A DNA stretch of 64,000 bases from positions 23,604,501-23,668,500 of the forward strand of contig NC_080577.1 of the NCBI RefSeq assembly GCF_029962835.1. Direction: 5' to 3'. This DNA is from Magnolia sinica. Taxonomy: Eukaryota; Streptophyta; Magnoliopsida; Magnoliales; Magnoliaceae. Below the pieces are notes generated by a model. It did not search any database. It saw only the letters and a program-made list of their open reading frames with translations, and had not been told where the DNA came from. Below, in pieces: positions 59,585 through 64,000 of the stretch (the stretch's first letter is position 1; each line of letters begins with the position of its first letter). Position numbers and translations under genes: made by a program.

Positions 59585-59880
59585 AAATACATCAAATGGG
59601 CCAAATCACATGGGCCTTATATTCATTAAGTGGGCCACATCAATGGGCCGCACCAATGGGCCTTATGTTCATTGCAATGGACTATAACCCGTGGGCCTTA
59701 GAGTGCATCAAATGGGCCTAATCATATGGGCCTTATATTCATCAAGTGGGCCACATCATTGGGCCACACCAATGGGCCCTATGTGCATTGCAATGGGCCT
59801 TAACCCATTGGCCCCATTACATCTTAATGGGCCTCGACCCATTGGCCCCTAATGCATTAAATGGGCCCGGACCCATGGAC
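59585..59880. repeat. TGGGCC-rich tandem repeat in the solo LTR
   Basis: About 118-bp unit present twice (ATCAAATGGGCC..AATCA..ATGGGCCTTATATTCAT, in pieces; GTGGGCCACATCA; CACCAATGGGCC) and then degenerating. TGGGCC/TGGGCY matches the plant site II element bound by TCP factors. Confidence 0.75.
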
Positions 59881-59944
59881 CTTGCATATACATCAAAGTG
59901 GGCCTCAATCCTGGCCCATAAGTGAACTGAAATGGGCCTTCCCC

Positions 59945-60020
59945 CACCTTTATATTATATATGATATACTATATAATATGTATACATTACATATAACATT
60001 ATATATAATATAATATTATA

Positions 60021-60074
<54 letters not shown>

Positions 60075-60155
60075 TATAAATCTATATATATATATATATA
60101 TATATAAATACACACACGCATGCACCACACACGCACGCACCACACGCACGCACAC
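59945..60155. repeat. (TA)n then (CA)n microsatellite
   Basis: A TA-rich tract (about 59950-60107) followed by ACACACACGCATGCACC and CACGCACGCACC. The frame that runs through it is a repeat artefact. Confidence 0.9.
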
Positions 60156-62251
60156 GAGGCCTACCGCCCTGGACGGTGGGGATAAAACACTTACATCACC
60201 TGGGCTCCACCGCTCGCCTGGACGGTGGCCATATAACACATACATCACTGTGGGCTCCATGTGGGGCCCACCTTAAAGTTTATATTCCATCCCACCCGTT
60301 GATAGGGCCACGTAGGCCTAGATGAAGGGTGGACACAAATTTCCACCCTGATCCAAAACTTCTGTGGGCCCAAAAAGAGTTTCAAAGATGGAGGTTTAAT
60401 CCCACTGTTTCCTACGGTGTGGGCCACCTGAGTCTTGGATCAAGTTGGTTTTTGGCGTGGGACCACGTCAGGGGGTGGCCCACCCTATGAACGGTTTAGA
60501 TAGTATATAAACATCAAGGTGGGGCCCACGGCTACAGCCGTGAGAGGTTGTCCGGTCGCCCGCTCGCCCGAGCGCAGGTGCGCAGGCAGCGCCTGCTGCA
60601 TCGCCTGACGCAGCCTTTAAAAAAAAAAAAAAAGAGATTTCCTGTGGTTTTTCACAGGTGAGGCCCACGTCCGTTAATCCACTCCGTCTAATGGCCCTCC
60701 ATGGCTCTAGACAAGCAAAACAAGCCCAATATTGGGCCTGTTTCGGTGTATAGAAGCAATATGGGACATTTCAATGGTAAACTCACTGTTTGCCATGTTA
60801 TGGCCCGCCTGAAAATCTAATCGGTCCCATCTTTGGACTCAACGCCTAAAAATGGCTTGGGAAAGGAATGGATGGTGTGGATTTAATACACGCATCAAGG
60901 TGGGGCCTACATAAGTGGACCACCCCAAACCTTTGGAAAAAGGCTGATATTTGTGTCTTTCCAGCAACGTCCAGCGTCCCTGGACGCTGGACTTTCTATG
61001 TTGGTTGGAGGTGGGCCTTGCTTAGGTGGGCCACCAAGTGATGAGGGCATGGTACTACATATATAAGGTGGGCCCCACTTATAAATGGGCCGGATAGAAT
61101 ACCTACTTCTTGGTGGGTCCATTCAAGTGGGCCACATAACCTCATCATCATAACACAAAGAAAAATAGAAATAAAAAAAAGAAAAAGAAGAAAAAGGGAG
61201 AGAGATAGAGAGTGAGGCTCGCGTGATGGAGGGACCCCGGCACTATGGGCCCTCCCTTGCACTAAATCATACATCAAGTGGGTCCCATTTCATGTGGCCC
61301 ATTAAAATTAAATTCAACGGTGGAGATCCCATCTCCACTAAATTAAACGGTCTAGATGACCCTAAATATGCAAGAAAACAAACATCATGGTGGGGTCCAT
61401 GGAGAATGGCCCCATCATGGAATGATCATGGTGATCCAAGTGGGCCATCGGCCACATCTTAGGGTCCAAAGTGAGATCCAACCATTGATCGGTTGGCCTC
61501 ACTTGGCCCATCTTAAAAATATCAAAATCTACCCTATCAAGGCACCCACCACTTGATCTTCTTGCTCCCTTGGCTTCCTTAGCTCCTTGGGCTTCTCTTT
61601 GATGGAGGAAGATGAGAAATGGATGGTTGAGATGAGAGATGAAGGGGTAGGAAAGGTGGGCCTCACAAATGTAATTTTCTCACCATGGGGGACTCATACG
61701 TATGGGACTTGCTTATGGGAGAGTAAGGAATGAGAGAGAGACTTGTAAGGGAGAGAGAGAGAGGGAGTGATGGGTGATGGAGTGATGGATGGGAGAGAGG
61801 GATGGGAATGTAAGAACTTTTGACTTTTTTGGCTAAAGGTGTAAGAAAGGGTATGGGTGGTGTAAGAGCTTTTTTGACTTTGGGGGTTGCTTGGGAAAGG
61901 ATGAAAGTTGATGTGTACTTGACATGATGGGATTGATGGGATTGATTGATTGATGTGACACCTTGTAGAGATTCTCTCAGGATTCGCACGCGCGGCGTTT
62001 CCTCGCACCGAACGCTGGCCCACAACTCCCAACCAGGGTATCGCCTCGGCGCGCAAGTCGCGGCATCGAAACCGCGGCGACGACGCGGTCGCTAAGGTAT
62101 AAGCCCTGAGTTGAATCGACTCGGATTGTCGGCACGAGAATCCAGGTCGTGCGCAAATACCGGTTAAGGGTCGAAGGTTGCCGGAATTCGACCGGGAAGA
62201 CCGCGGAAGCCTATGGAACGGTACGGTTTAGGATATGGGGCTTACATATAA

Positions 62252-63466
62252 CATATCATTTCACCTTTTAAAATTTTATATAGCGTTTGGATATATATTA
62301 TCTATCTAATGATTATGTTACATTTTAGATTTGCTAGATTAATCTATTTGTATTATTAAGATATTTTATTTACCATTCATATATGATGGTATAATAATAA
62401 TTTAGCTGGTGAATGATGAGCAAGCACTCGTCTTACCATTGTCTAGGTGTATAACATATACACCTACATATGTAATAAATATTACAGGAAACATAATCTA
62501 TCCTTATAAATTACTCTCATCTGATTACACCTTTTAATATTGAATCAATTATAATTATCAAATAAAGTATAGATCATCAAAATATACCCGGATAACCATA
62601 TTTTAATATTATATCACTTTACTATAACTGATCATTAATATAATATACCTATTTACATAGACTTCATAATTAAAAGTAGTGGTATTTCACTTGCGCCGCT
62701 TAATATCAGCTAAACCTGTCATATAGTGAATAAGTACTTAAGCCCATAATAATAATAATTATTATTATCAAATATAGTGAGCTGGTTCATATATCTCTTG
62801 AATGTAATAGTGAATTATCATTGTTTAGAACTATCACCTTATTTTTTAACTACATTTATATTGGTTTGTTTATATTTCTCATAATAATGTAAATTTTGAT
62901 GATTTATACTTTATTTGATATAATGTATTCCAAGTTATGCTAATACATCAATATCTAGACTGAATTGATTACATATAGTAATACATATTATTTTCTAATT
63001 ATAACATTAAGTAATATAAGATGAACAGGTTTCTATAATTAGTATGTGATATGGTATATAATTTACCATAGATTGTCCACGTGAATATTAACCAAATTTC
63101 TGCACATGAATGAATACAACTACCGAGAACATCTTATATTATTATTTGTCAATAACTTGTCCCATTGTATTACTATATGTAATCAATTTATAGTCAAATA
63201 TAATTATCAAAATGTGTGTTTCTGTTATATATCACTTTGTTAGTATTATCCAAACTAAATGCATATCATCCACCCTAGTGTTCAAGAAATTGATGTAATG
63301 TGGCTATTAAAGTAGATTATATCATGCGCTAATCAAACCAACAAAACTTTTATTATGAATTTAAATAAAATTCTTTAACCGTCCATTCATAGTCATCATG
63401 TTATTACTTATTATAATATAGTTGAGGATAAAAAAATGCAAGTGTAATTTTCTTTACAGTTTAAGA
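62252..63466. other. AT-rich tract without genes
   Basis: Continuation of the AT-rich DNA on the far side of the solo LTR; no coding region. Ends at AGTTTACTAAAGG, where homology to the upstream flank of TOM22 copy 1 begins. Confidence 0.5.
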
Positions 63467-63658
63467 ATAGTTTACTAAAGGTCTATAAAAACGGATGGAC
63501 GACGTGGATAAAACAAATACATCACGATGGGCTCCATAGAGAATCCACATGACACTATTGCGTGGTAAGCACCTCACCCTACAATCTGCATCCCGATTCC
63601 CCTAATTTCCCTAACCTGCTCGAGCCGCCTCTCTCGCCCTGCTCTCTCTCTCTCTCTC

Positions 63659-63982
63659 ATGGCGTCTTAGAGCAGAAGACTTTCGCTGTCTCTGCCCGGG
63701 TCGAGCAGGAGCAACAGCAATGATGAAATCCTAGCTAGGGTTTCAAACTCTATATCCTAATCTCTAATCGTCCATCAAGGCAAGAGGGTCGCATCCGACG
63801 CTACCTTCGCCGCTAAGAAGCTCCTGAAGAGCACTGGAAAAGCTACTTGGATCGCTAGGAACACATTCCTCGTCCTTGTCGTCCCTCTGATTATTGAAAT
63901 GGACCGAGAGTAGCAGATAAACGAGCTCGAGTTTCAGCAAGCCAGCTTGCTTGGCACGTCCCCCATCATTACCCCTAAATGA
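63659..63982 (+). pseudogene. TOM22/TOM9-like pseudogene, full length with stops
   Basis: Same leader and frame as copy 1, here complete: ILARVSNS, GKRVASDATFAAKKLLKSTG, KATWIARNTFLVLVVPLIIE, MDRE, INELEFQQASLLGTSP, stop TGA 63980-63982; 107 codons. Three in-frame stops: TAG at 63668-63670 (CAG in copy 1), TAA at 63758-63760 (CAA in copy 1) and TAG at 63911-63913 just after MDRE. WIAR replaces WIAG. The transmembrane segment TFLVLVVPLIIEM is intact. Homology to copy 1 begins near 63467, inside a MITE, and covers the 5' leader, so this is a DNA-level duplicate. A functional TOM22 is presumably elsewhere in the genome. Confidence 0.85.
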
Positions 63983-64000
63983 TCATCATCACCCACCACC

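Larger units (their letters stand above)
58140..62246. mobile_element. 4.1-kb solo LTR with TATAA target duplication
   Basis: Starts TGTCACGCCCCAAACTC and ends GGGGCTTACA (TG...CA). TATAA flanks both sides (58135-58139 and 62247-62251), five of five. No second LTR, primer-binding site or gag/pol lies in the window, so this is a solo LTR left by recombination between the two ends. Length and start word fit long-LTR Ty3-gypsy elements; the clade is not certain. Inside lie a 118-bp TGGGCC-rich tandem repeat, a (TA)n tract and MITE-core sequence (60170-60520, 60640-60910). The flanks are AT-rich DNA. Confidence 0.85.

Noticed and set aside
59955-60260. Frame rich in YIYIYIY
   Set aside because: Translation of a (TA)n microsatellite.

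Overview
The window is nuclear DNA of a flowering plant. Its genes have plant-type introns and plant-specific families, and most of the rest is transposable elements. One very common inverted-repeat sequence (core GGCCCACCATGATGTATGTG ... ATCCATACCGTCCATC) is, as far as I remember, typical of magnoliid genomes (Lauraceae/Magnoliaceae), so I lean to a magnoliid. That is an inference, not proof.

Two host genes look whole. (1) 2211-15083 (+) has nine exons and encodes an NTF2 + RRM + RGG protein of the plant G3BP-like stress-granule family, closest in my memory to Arabidopsis At5g43960. Its introns hold a non-autonomous LTR element, L1- and RTE-type LINE pieces, a SINE and MITEs. (2) 20321-23624 (-) has three exons and encodes a plant TPR protein of the MLLRSSS...DNYYRRM family. 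Broken host sequence: a last exon of a SAM-dependent methyltransferase-like gene (47342-48033, +), and two copies of TOM22/TOM9, a mitochondrial import receptor subunit: a truncated one at 54000-54206 and a full-length one with stops at 63659-63982. In Arabidopsis the TOM22-V gene (At5g43970) is, from memory, next to At5g43960, so the G3BP-like/TOM22 pairing may be old synteny stretched by about 39 kb of insertions.

Layout: 1-2.2 kb MITEs; 2.2-15.1 kb G3BP-like gene; 15.1-20.2 kb degenerate MITEs; 20.3-23.6 kb TPR gene; 24.1-32.7 kb a giant nested foldback element built of long inverted repeats and oppositely oriented 21-bp minisatellite arrays; 33.5-38.3 kb a broken Ty1-copia fossil inserted in a MITE; 38.3-44.1 kb a back-to-back MITE cluster, several with 9-bp target duplications, plus a hAT element; 44.5-47.2 kb part of a long LTR with a 45-bp satellite; 47.3-48.0 kb methyltransferase pseudogene; 48.3-49.5 kb two SINEs with clear target duplications; 50.8-53.5 kb a hAT element inside a MITE, with further MITEs inside it; 53.6-54.2 kb TOM22 copy 1; 54.2-58.1 and 62.3-63.5 kb very AT-rich DNA; 58.1-62.2 kb a 4.1-kb solo LTR with a TATAA target duplication; 63.5-64 kb TOM22 copy 2.

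The most unusual signal is modular. Many MITEs share one roughly 400-bp core with inverted ends but carry different end blocks. In at least four families the end block begins with CGGATT and contains its own palindrome (hairpin). Target duplications of 9 bp on several copies point to Mutator-type mobilisation. The foldback element at 24.1-32.7 kb uses the same building blocks on a much larger scale.
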